The notes beneath the pieces were generated by a model that saw nothing but the letters and a program-made list of their open reading frames with translations, was not told the origin of the DNA and did no database searches. Positions 33,666-43,890 of a stretch of DNA of 64,000 nt are shown piece by piece; position 1 is the stretch's first letter; each line of letters opens with the position of its first letter. Source of the stretch: Brassica napus (lineage: Eukaryota > Streptophyta > Magnoliopsida > Brassicales > Brassicaceae); assembly GCF_020379485.1 (NCBI RefSeq), contig NW_026014772.1:163501-227500 (forward strand), given 5' to 3'. The translations under genes and the position numbers were made by a program.

Positions 33666-34577
33666 GTTTTCTTGATTACTTCAGTAAGAGGAGCGGCCAA
33701 GGTACTGAAGTTTTGAACAAATCGCCTATAGAAGCCGGCAAGGCCATGGAAGCTTCTCACTTCACCAATGATGGTCGGAATCGGCCAGTCCCGGATTGCT
33801 TGGACCTTCTGCTGGTCCACTCTCAAGCCATCTGCACCTACAACAAAACCTAGAAAGACCAAATGATCTGTGCCAAAAGAACACTTTCCAAGGTTAGCAA
33901 ACAAACGTTCCTTTCTAAGGACTTCAAGAACAGATTTCAAGTGCTGTTGGTGCTCATCAAGGCTTTTGCTGTAAATAAGAATGTCATCAAAGTAAACCAC
34001 AACAAAATGACCAATAAAACACCTCAAGACATGATTCATTAGGCGCATGGAAGTACTAGGTGCATTAGTGAGACCAAAGGGCATGACAAGCCACTCATAC
34101 AAACCTTGTTTTGTTTTAAAGGCCGTTTTCCATTCATCACCTTCTTTCATCCTAATCTGATGATAGCCATTTCTCCAATCTATCTTAGAAAACTACTTAG
34201 AACCATGGACTTCATCAAGCATATCATCAAGACGAGGGATAGGATGTCGAGACTTTACCGTGATGTTGTTTATGGCCCGGCAGTCCACACATCCTCCAGG
34301 AGCCATCCTTCTTTGGTACAAGTAGAACAGGCACGGCACAGGGACTGAGACTCCCTCTGATGTATCCCTTCTCAAGCAAGTTTTTGATCTGTTTCTGCAG
34401 TTCCTTGGTCTCGACCGGAATGGTGCGGTACGCTGGCGGTTCGGTAGAGAGGCGCCCGGGACGAGATCGATCTGATGCTCAATGCCTCTCACCGGTGGCA
34501 ATCCTTTGGGATTTTCTTCTGGAAACACATCAGAATAATCCTGCAAGATACCTAAAAACTCACACAGAATCTCCGGT
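33605..34577 (-). pseudogene. pol: reverse transcriptase, E6
   Basis: From the right: VFPEENPKGLPPVRGIEHQI, a frame-shifted stretch (34340-34450), VDCRAINNITVKSRHPIPRL, a TAG near 34193, then an open run from 34150 with [20 protein letters not shown], the intact catalytic motif [12 protein letters not shown] (33983-33994) and [21 protein letters not shown] frameshift near 33620 separates it from RNase H. At the right end the frame reads on into the E7 LTR by chance. Confidence 0.85.
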
Positions 34578-35221
34578 GCAAGGGGATGTTTGAGTGTGCA
34601 TGAGCCAAGAAAGGCCAAATGCAAACCCTTATCCTTTCAAAGACTTCTCAAAGGTTACTTATGTCTGTGGGGATGGTTGGTTGAATGACTAAGTACCTAG
34701 GGGAGTTGTTTGATGCAGGAATCAAGATAAGGACCTTAAGTAAGATCATTGAGTGATCGTGGTCCAGCTGTCAAGCAAGAGCAATTCGAGTCAATGGAGG
34801 ACCGATGAGCTAATAAGCTTCGTAGATGTGGCAAAGGTATGATCTAGCATTTACTTATGTAGATCTAGATAGAATGGTTTAGGGGAATGGAACCTCAGAA
34901 TTGTATGGCTTGGTTTGGGTTTAGGATTGACCATTAAGCTAATTGGTAGTTGAGTAAACTGACCAAGGCTAAGGTGATTCGACCAGACAAGTGTTAGATT
35001 GGTTTTAATACAATGGTTAAGTACAGAATAATCCGCTGCGTATCTGTTGATAGGATGTAGGCTATTAATGACTAGGGAAGTCTTTAGCTAAGATCTAAGT
35101 TAGCCCTCGCCTTTAGGCGATATTATAAATAAAGGGCGAAAATTAAGAGGTTTGTCCAGGAAGTGGACCGAGCGACGTGAGGCATCGACCGCGGCCTAGG
35201 CGGCCGGGATCGGGTCTTACA
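34578..35221 (+). repeat. E7 5' LTR, last 644 bp
   Basis: From GCAAGGGGATGTTTGAGTG to CGGGATCGGGTCTTACA; it matches 40152-40811 of the 3' LTR. The promoter half is lost, so no transcript could start here. Confidence 0.9.
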
Positions 35222-35224
35222 AGT

Positions 35225-35236
35225 TGGTATCAGAGC
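35225..35236 (+). promoter_or_regulatory. primer binding site, E7
   Basis: TGGTATCAGAGC three bases (AGT) after the LTR end, followed by ATGCTTGATCCTG as in E3. Confidence 0.9.
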
Positions 35237-36100
35237 ATGCTTGATCCTGTTTAGGACAACGCACTAAGATTATGCGTTCCATACCGAAATTATTACCAAA
35301 ACTATGATGACTATGAAACCTTAGTTGGGGTGAGCCAAGAAACAGTTGAGGTAAGCTACGGTATCATGCTTGTGAATGTGGGAATTCTAAGATGAACCGG
35401 CTTAGCCAAGATACATTTTTCAAGGCAAGAACCTATAAACAGAAAGGTTGGTCGATCTAGTTATTTAGAAGTAATAGACGGGTTGGAAGGGATGGAAACA
35501 ATGCAAGACTTGTTTATGGATGACCTGAACAAGGGAAGTAACATGGACCAGAGAGCGGCTTAGGTTGAAATAAACGTGCAGCATTCTACTGAAGTTAAGT
35601 GTTATCCCTTGATGGCCGTTCATAATAAGTAAAGCATATGCAATATTAAAATCTGACTCAAGGGAGACACTACATGACCAGTACACAAGTGGACTTCTGA
35701 TCAGATGGATCAGTTAGGACTCGGTATAAGTCAAGGTAGGCTTCCATTGATCGAGTCAGTTGGAATGAATCAATTCCAATCTGAATCCGTCCAAGGAAAG
35801 AATGAGAAAACTCATGATGTTCGTTCCAATCAATGGAAGAACATGATCTTAAGTACCGTAGTATGATGGGGATTGAGGTATATTAAAATTGCTCTTGTGA
35901 ATGGTGTGAGCATTCGCAAAAGTAAGACGCCTTGGAGAATGGTATGGGACGTTTTCCAAGTGTGTGGTCAAACCGAGATCTTACTCATCTAGGTATCCAC
36001 TGGAAGTGGAAGTATTAAAGTTATTGGCAATGCCATGAGGGATGTTATGGGACGTTCTTTGTGGTGTGGTCATGCACTGAGATAGTTTCCACAAGTGGAT
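35237..36100 (+). other. E7 untranslated leader, no gene seen
   Basis: No open frame resembling gag. It aligns with the E3 leader over its length and supports a family-wide loss of gag. Confidence 0.7.
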
Positions 36101-36857
36101 TTGTGGTGTGGAAACACACGTACTTTTTGACATAGAGGCTACACATAGTTTTGTGAGTCTGGGACTTGTCGGAAAGAGTTCTGTCTGAGTTCTGGGGATG
36201 ATTCAAGACTAGTGAGGGCAGCGGTGGGCAAATAATGCATTCACTAGGGCTCATGAAAAATATCCCGGTGATGATCCAGGAGAGAAATCTGCCTGTAGAT
36301 CTGATCGAGAAAAATATCCACGCGCCTACAGAATCACGAGATGATCCTAGGCATGAATCTGTTTGGGAAAGTGTCGGGCCACTCTTGATTGCCACAAAGT
36401 TTGTGTGCAATTGGAGACTGGACCTCACCCGATCCAGTACCAAAGTCTGAGTCCGGCTCTAAGGAAAGTAGGGGTGTCAGCAGTCCAAGTGAATCAGATG
36501 CTTAGACAGGGTTGTGAAGTATTTTTTTACCACAACTACCACTATAGAGCACGGCAATTCTGTTGATCTGTCTGGGATGTCGTTGGTATCGAGATCCATT
36601 GTCTGAGTCCGGCTTTAAGGAATGTAGTGGTGTCAGCATTCCTTGTGGATCGGATGCTTAGACGGGATTGTGAAGTATTTATTTTACCACAATTACCACT
36701 ATGGAGCGCGGCAAATTCTGTTGATCTGAAAGATCTGTTTGAGGACCCGTTGGTGTCCGAGTTCCCAGATGTGTTCCGTTCGCTACAGAGTGTCCCCTCT
36801 GGTAGGTCGGATCCATTTATGATTGAACTGGAACCAGGGACAGAATCACTGTCCTAG
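36101..36857 (+). pseudogene. pol: protease and RT-start relic, E7
   Basis: GVETHVLFDIEATHSFVS: the catalytic DTG is DIE. MGKCRATLDCHKVCVQLE marks the protease end, then VSAVQVNQMLRQGCEVF and its duplicate VSAFLVDRMLRRDCEVF. The last open run (36627-36857) includes DLFEDPLVSEFPDVFRSLQS and SDPFMIELEPG, the RT N-terminal extension, and stops before any RT motif. Non-functional. Confidence 0.78.
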
Positions 36858-37867
36858 AGTCTGTTTCTGTCGGCTCCGGCCGAGATGGCAGAGCCAAAGT
36901 TGACCACGTCCGAGAGAGGACCATGGTCGGAGTACAACCAAGTCGGAGTTTAACCTAAGGTTGAGAATGATCAAGTCCAGTAAAGGACGAGGATCAGGCC
37001 ACGACCTATTTGGAGATGGACCTTTGGTCGGGGTGAAACGGTTCAAGTCTGTGAGTGGACCAGGACCAGAGTACGATCGAGTCCAAGAAAGGACCAGGAT
37101 CGAATTATGACAAAGTCCAGTGAAGGACAGAAGTCAAGTCTGAGGCGTTTTTAGTCTGGAGGGACTAAGATCGTAATGTGGCCAAGCCTGAAAAGGTTGT
37201 AGCCGGTTAAGGGGATGATCCAGTACGTTGTGGCTGAGGTCATGAACCTTATTGTCCATGAAGGACAAAAGAACCATAACAATCTGTTAGGACTCGTTGT
37301 AGGACGAGCAGCCTAAAGATTGGAACAAGTTCGTGAGGACTTGACTGGTACATCGAGTGGTGTGGGGATTGGTCAAATCTACTAAGGCTCGAGTATGCAG
37401 CGTGTTCCTAAGGACTGATTATGATCTAGTCTTGGACTATGATCAGAGAAAGAATAAAATCTGAAGAAGAAGCTTTTCAAAGGAAAGACATAGACTTGTT
37501 GGATACTAGGACCGCAACCTGGAGAGTTTGGCCAGTGACACAAGGAATGTCTTTGGATGGATTTTCAAGTATCACTTGAATGGGTGCTTGATGGACCCTC
37601 GACTGTGGTCGAAGTAGACAAGTAAGGGTGCCATCAGCAAAACCAGAAAGGACCACTTGATAGGATTTTTGTGGTTAAATCCTTATCAAGTGGGGGAGAC
37701 TTGTACAACGATGGTCAAAGGAATTTGATCATCGAAGTGGTCAATTGGTGGTTTTGAATCAAGCTTGTTCTATTCTCTGATCAAGACTAGAATAAGTTCG
37801 GTTGGAATATTTTGTCTTGGGACAAGGTATAATCATCACCGGATTCGAGGACAAATCAATTACATGT
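36858..37867 (+). other. E7 non-coding interior, 3' part
   Basis: About 1 kb without RT, RNase H or integrase similarity. Degenerate GTCCAGTGAAGGAC / GGACCAGGATC words recur at 36895-37160. The section ends with GGATTCGAGGACAAAT before the polypurine tract. Confidence 0.6.
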
Positions 37868-37875
37868 GGGGGAGA
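37868..37875 (+). promoter_or_regulatory. polypurine tract, E7
   Basis: GGGGGAGA just before the 3' LTR start TGTCACGCCCCC. Confidence 0.82.
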
Positions 37876-37877
37876 CT

Positions 37878-40811
37878 TGTCACGCCCCCAATCCTGGAAA
37901 GGATTGTCAGGACGGCCATGGTTCGAGGAAACGTACCAGCCAGTCTTAGGACATCAAGGCAAGCGTTCCATGGTCGAAAAACAAGGTTAAGAACATAAGG
38001 AAACTTAGACTTAACCTTATATAAGCTAAGAGACAGCTAGGACGAGTAAGACGGTAACTGGACGAAGTAGACGAGTAGCTCGACCAGCTCAACGAAGCTA
38101 GGTTTAGTTCACTCCAGCTCAGTCCCTACTAAGTCAGCTCCACTAGCTGGACTACTAGCTCACTCAGCTGAGACAGCTGAGAGTCAGCTCATCTCAGCTA
38201 GACGGACTGTTCGGGATTTAGGCCGATGGTCCGGGTCCGGGTCAGTGGCGGGCTGTGAGGTCCGGCCATGAGGCCATGGGCTGTTGGGTCTTTGGACAAG
38301 GCCGTGGGCTAAGTCTAGGAGGCTTGGGGCGTGGGTTGGGCTTATGACCGACCCCAAACCCAATCAGAAAGGGCGATGGGATGCAAGTGGCCTAGAGGGC
38401 ACAACCCTTGGCCGATGGTGCCTGTTCGCTAGCAAGTCATGCCTGTTCGTGGGGCAAGACTTACCCCCTCGTTTTCTATAAATATGGGGCCTCTCCTGTT
38501 GGTTTCATTATCCAATTCCAGAGTAAAATGCTCATAGAAAAACGTAGAGAGAGAGAGAGAGAGTACCGGCCAAGAGATCGGCCGGAAAAGGGCCGGTCGT
38601 GGTGGTTTTGTATCTCCGGCAAGGAGAACGGTTTAGGAGAGAGGAGGCCGTGCGGTTATGAATACCCAAGGCATAGAGAAAGGTCTGGAGAAGGACTCCA
38701 AAGCCGTGGTTCAGTCATATAGGGTCAGTGGGGTATTCACCGACTCATCGGCTAAGACAATCGGACAGTCCGAACCGGTCTAGCCAAGGGCGTTTGGATT
38801 GTGTCCTATTATTCTCATTCTTTTCATCCTATTCTTCTTCTACTCTTTCTGTACATTGGCGTGGCCTTGTGGATATGTTGGGATTGGTTATAACCGTGGT
38901 TCTGGTTGAGTAATGCGGTCGCGGTCCATAACCGTCGAGTTAGGCGCGCGCATGGTCTAAACCGGCCTCAGGTGATCCGATTGGATAGGGGCGGTTCTGT
39001 TCTGTTCTGAACGGTTGCAACCCTTCCCTGAAAAGTCACAATGGTTCATGACTTGTGTAGGTTAAGGCGTGGTCCTTTGGCCATAGGCCGGACACACGTA
39101 CAGACCAGACAGTCCATACGGACAGTTAGGTCGAATGGTTGGAACATCTGAATGGGTGCGAGTTGCCAAGGGTCATGAGTTACCAAGAGGCATGAGTGTC
39201 CAAAGGGTACTAGTTCCCAAAGGGTTTGAGTTCCAAACGGTGCCATTGGATCAAGGCTTAGGCCGAAACAAGTGGACAGTCCGCGGCTGCATAGTCAAAC
39301 GGATGGACGGTTAGTTTAACCGCAGTGTTGTGTCGCAAGGTCTGATTGGTTGCAAGGCAATCCGGTTTGGTCTTGGGCCTTACTCTCTGGTATGGATCCA
39401 GGCTTTGGGTCGGATCAGGTAAGAAGGTCCGTGAGCCTTTGGGCCAGACTTATAACTGGTCGATTGCACCTAGATCTTAACCAGACGGTTAGACGGGACT
39501 ATGGACGATCCAGCTATGGTTGGATGGCTTTAGCCGCAAAGGCTAAGTGGGATATCTTACAATAAACCTTGGGTTGGTGAGTAGGATAGGCGCCATATGC
39601 ATTATGTAGGGCGTAGACCCACATGATGGCAATGGAAGGCCGGTTATATCAGTACCTGCTAAGTAGACGATGGCTTATCAAGTCTGGTAGTCGGATCATG
39701 TTTCATGACGATGGTTCGATGGCCGAGCACTAGTATGGATAGTCACGTTGCTAGAGTAAGAGTATTGATGTGATGCTTCTAGATATCAACCTTGGTGTTG
39801 ATAGCTTCGAGATTGGCAAAGAGTCATGACGAAGTGTATGGCTAGTACTATGTGTCGTAGACCATAGATACTGAGCCTAAGTGTGATTGTTCAAGGAAGG
39901 CCGTGTAAGATCTGATCATGGTTGAGTATGGACGACCTGACCTCTGAATGATGGTTCAAGGTGTCGGAACTAATCTGATTAAGGAATGCATCATTTGGTA
40001 TGAACAAATCATATATGTTGTTTGGGTTAAGTCCCAAAGCCGGTCAGGCCAGATGATGACTCATCAGTTCCAAGTCATGTGAGGATGGTTGGTTGATTGA
40101 CTTAGGATCTAATGAGATTTGTCATTCCAGAATATGGATTGGGTACTATTGCCTATATGGCAAGGGGATGTTTGAGTGTGCATGAGCCGAGAAAGGCCAG
40201 ATGCAAACCCTTATCCTTTCAAAGACTTCTCAAAGGTTCAAAGGTTACTTATATCTGTGGGGATGGTTGGTTGAATGACTAAGTACCTAGGGGAGTTGTT
40301 TGATGCAGGAATCAAGATAAGGACCTTAAGTAAGATCATTGAGTGATCGTGGTCCAGCTGTCAAGCAAGAGCAATTCGAGTCAATGGAGGACCGATGAGC
40401 TAATAAGCTCCGTAGATTTGGCAAAGGTATGATCTAGCATTTACTTATGTAGATCTAGATGAAATGGTTTAGGGGAATGGAACCTCAGAATTGTATGGCT
40501 TGGTTTGGGTTTAGGATTGACCGTGAAGCTAATTGGTAGTTGAGTAAACTGTCCAAGGCTAAGGTGATTCGACCACACAAGTGTTAGATTGGTTTTAGAC
40601 CAATGGTTAACTACAGAATAATCCGCTGCGTATCTGTTGAAAGGATCTAGGCTATTAATGACTAGGGATGTCTTTAGCTAAGATCTAAGTTAGCCCTCGC
40701 CTTTAGGCGATATTATAAATAAAGGGAAAAAATTAAGAGGTTTGGCCAGGAAGTGGACAGAGCGACGTGAGGCATCGACCGCAGCCTAGGCGGCCGGGAT
40801 CGGGTCTTACA
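37878..40811 (+). repeat. E7 3' LTR (2934 bp)
   Basis: TGTCACGCCCCCAATCC to GGATCGGGTCTTACA. Same block order as the E3 LTRs read backward: CTTAACCTTATATAAGC, CAGCTGA-rich segment, TATA box at 38477-38484, GA run 38551-38564, GGCATATGG-like and GATCTAGGC blocks. It is directly followed by satellite. Confidence 0.93.
38477..38484 (+). promoter_or_regulatory. TATA box in E7 3' LTR
   Basis: TATAAATA within TTTTCTATAAATATGGGG. With the 5' LTR promoter lost, any transcript from this copy would run out of the element into satellite block S3. Confidence 0.72.
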
Positions 40812-41470
40812 CCGCCAGCACATACAGGACATCCGTGGCTGTCTGTGGCTGTCCGTCAGCACACACATGACGTCTGTGGCTGTCCGTGTGTGTCCGTGTG
40901 TGTATGTGGGTGTCCGCCAGCAAACACAAGACGTTCAAGGCTGTCAATGGCTGCCCGTCAGCACACATAGGACGTCCATGTGTGTCCGTCAGCACACACA
41001 GGACGTCCGTGTGTGTCTGTGTGTGTCTGTCAGCACACACATGACGTCCGTGGCTGTCCATCAGTACACATATCAGCACACTGGTCCTTGGACTCAACAC
41101 GCTGGCCCTTCCCGTGGACTGTTCGGGTGATTTTGGCCCACATGGGCTGTCTGGTCAGTACACACAGGACGTCTGTGGCTGTCCGTATCTTTCCGTCTGT
41201 GTCCGTCAGCACACACAGGACGTCTGTGGCTGTCCGTGTGTGTCTGTGTGTGTCCGTCAGCACACACAGGACGTCCGTGGCTGTCCATCAGTACACATAT
41301 CAGCACGTTGGTCCTTGGACTCAGCACGCTAACCCTTCCCATGGACAGTTCGGGTGATTTTTGCCCTCTTGGGCTGTCTGTTGAGTACACACACGACGTC
41401 TCTGGGTGTCCGCCATCACACACAGGACGTCTGTGGCTGTCTGTGTGTGTCCGTCTGTGTTCGTCAGCAC

Positions 41471-43890
41471 ACACAGGACGTTCGTGGCTGTCCATCAGTA
41501 CACATATCAGCACACTGGCCCTTCCCGTGGACTGTTTGGGTCATTTTGGCCCACGTGGGCGGTCTGTTCAGTACACACATGACGTCCGTGGGTGTCCGCC
41601 AGCACACACATGACGTTTGAGGCTGTCCGTGGCAGTCTGTCAGCACACACAGGACATCCGTGGTTATCCGTGTGTGTCTGTGGGTGTCCGCCAGCATACA
41701 CAGGATGTTCGTGGCTGTCCGTCAGCACACACATGATGTCTGTGGGTGTCCGTGTGTGTCCGTCAGCACACACAGGACGTCCGTGGCTGTCCATCAGTAC
41801 ACATATCAGCACATTGGTCCTTGGACTCAGCATGCTGACCCTTCCCGTGGACTGTTCGGGTGATTTTGGCCCACGTGGGCTGTCTGTTCAGTAAACACAG
41901 GACGTCCGTGGGTGTCCGTCAGCACACACATGGCGTCTGTGTGTGTCCGTCAGCACACACATGACGTCTGTGGCTGTCCATCTGTACACATATCAGCACG
42001 TTGGTCCTTGGAGTCAGCACCCTGGCCCTTCCCGTGGACAGTTTGGGTGATTTTGTCCCACGTGGGCTGTCTGTTCAGTACACACAGGACGTCTTTGGGT
42101 TTCCGCCAGAACACACATGACGTCCGTAGCTGTCCGTCAGCACTCACAGGACGTCAGTGTATATCCTTGTGTGTCTGTGTGTGTCTGTGTGTGTCCGTCA
42201 GCACACACATGACGTCCGTGTGTTCGGCTCCATGTACTGATCTGTGGACCGCAGTCTATCACACAGGACATCCGTGGCTGTCCGTCATCACACACAGGCC
42301 GTCCGTGACTGTCTGTGTGTGTCCGTGGGTGTCTGCCAGCACACACAAGACGTCTGTGGCTGTCCGTCATCACACACAGGACATCCGTGATTGTCCGTGT
42401 GTGTCCGTGTGTGTCCGTCAGCACACACAGGACGTCCGTGGGTGTCCGTCAGCACACACATGACGTCCGTGTGTGTCCGTCAGCACACACAGGACGTCCG
42501 TGGCTGTCCATGTGTGTCCGTATGTGTCCGTCAGCACACACAGCACATCCGTGGCTGTCCATCAGTACACATATCAGCACGTTGGTCCTTGGACTCAGCA
42601 CCCTGGCGCTTCCCGTGGACTGTTTGGGAGATTTTTTCCCACGTGGGCTGTCTGTTCAGTACACACAGGACGTCCGTGGGTGTCCGCCAGCACACACAGG
42701 ACGTCCGTGGCTGTCTGTGGCTGTCCGTCAGCACACACAGGACATCAGTAGCTGTCCGTGTGTGTCCGTCAGCACACACAGGACGTTCGTGGCTGTCCAT
42801 CAGTACACATATCAGCACATTGGCCCTTGGACTCATCACGCTGACCCTTCCCGTGGACTGTTCAGGTGATTTTGGCCCACGTGGGCTGTCTGTTCAGTAC
42901 ACACAGGACGTCCGTGGGTGTCCGTCAGAACACACAGGACGTCTGTGGCTGTCCATCAGTACACATATCAGCACGTTGGTCCTTGGACTCAACACGCTGA
43001 CCCTCCCCGTGGACTGTTCGTGTGATTTTGGCCCGTGTGGGCTGTCTGTTCAGTACACACAGGACGTCTGTGGGTTTCCGTCAGCACACCCAGGACGTCT
43101 GTGGCTGTTTGTGTGTGTCCGTCTGTGTCCGTCAGCACACACAGGACGTCTGTGGCTGTCCATCAGTACACATATCAGCACGTTACTCCTTGGACTCAGC
43201 ACGCTTGTCCTTCCCATGAACTGTTTGGGTGATTTTAGCCCAGGTGGGATGTGTGTTAAGTACACACAGGACGTCCGTGGGTGTCCGCCAGCACACACAA
43301 GACGTCTGTGGCTGTCTGTGGCTGTCCGTCAGCACACACAGGACGTCTGTGGCTGTCAGTGTGTGTCCTTCAGCACACACAGGACGTCTGTGGGTGTCTG
43401 TCAGCACACACAGTACGTCCCTGTGTGTCCGTCAGCACACACAGGACGTCAGTGGCTGTCTGTGTGTGTCCATGTGTGTCCGTCAGCACACACAGGAAGT
43501 CCGTGGCTGTCCATGGACTGTTTGGGTCTGTCTGTTCAGTACACACAGGACGTCCGTGGGTGTCCACCAGCACACACAGGACGTACGTGGCTGTCTGTCA
43601 GAACACACAGGACGACCGTGCTGTCCGTGTGTGTCCGTGTGTGTCCGTGTGTGTCCGTCAGCACACACAGAACGTCTGTGGGTGTCCATCAGCACACACA
43701 GGACGTCCCTGTGTGTCCGTCAGCACACACATGATGTTCGTGGCTGTCTGTGTGTCCGTGTGTCCGTGTGTGTCCGTCAGCACACACAGGACGTCCGTGG
43801 CTGTCCATCAGTACACATATCAGCACGTTGGTCCTTGGACTCAGCACGCTGGCCCTTCCCGTGGACTGTTTGGGTCTGTCTGTTCAGTAC
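41471..43890. repeat. 2.4-kb tandem duplication in S3, copy 1
   Basis: 2420 bp directly followed by copy 2 (43891-46413, 2523 bp). The length difference comes from indels of +31, +82 and -10 bp, i.e. whole 31-bp units and 10-bp modules. Both copies contain a non-satellite-like insert, GTTCGGCTCCATGTACTGAT and TGTGGACCGCAGTCTATCAC (about 42222-42262 and 44673-44713). Confidence 0.88.

Larger units (their letters stand above)
30969..34577 (-). mobile_element. E6: CRM-like chromovirus, 3' fragment
   Basis: A second, clearly different Ty3/gypsy lineage. Minus-strand order is RT, RNase H, integrase, a long acidic C-terminal tail, then LTR-like sequence. Gag and protease are missing; the right side ends abruptly where the truncated E7 LTR starts, the left where satellite starts. 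The integrase ([73 protein letters not shown]) resembles the CRM (centromeric) clade rather than Tekay; the clade call is from memory and moderate. Confidence 0.82.
34578..40811 (+). mobile_element. E7: non-autonomous Ty3/gypsy element, sister of E3, 5' LTR truncated
   Basis: Same organisation as E3 in the opposite direction: LTR end, primer site, leader, protease/RT relic with the linker duplication, GGACC-rich part, polypurine tract, complete 3' LTR. The interior is about 2.66 kb, as in E3. The 5' LTR keeps only its last 644 bp and is fused to E6. The right flank is satellite beginning CCGCC; no matching duplication survives on the left. Confidence 0.9.

Noticed and set aside
42391..43734. 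Long open reading frames in the satellite (up to 447 codons here and 441 codons at 29637-30962), also on the minus strand
   Set aside because: The peptide is the 31-bp repeat read in three frames in turn (HTQDV, HTGRP, HRTSV forms). Similar open frames exist on several frames and both strands at once, with no domain and no promoter. Repeat composition explains the lack of stops.
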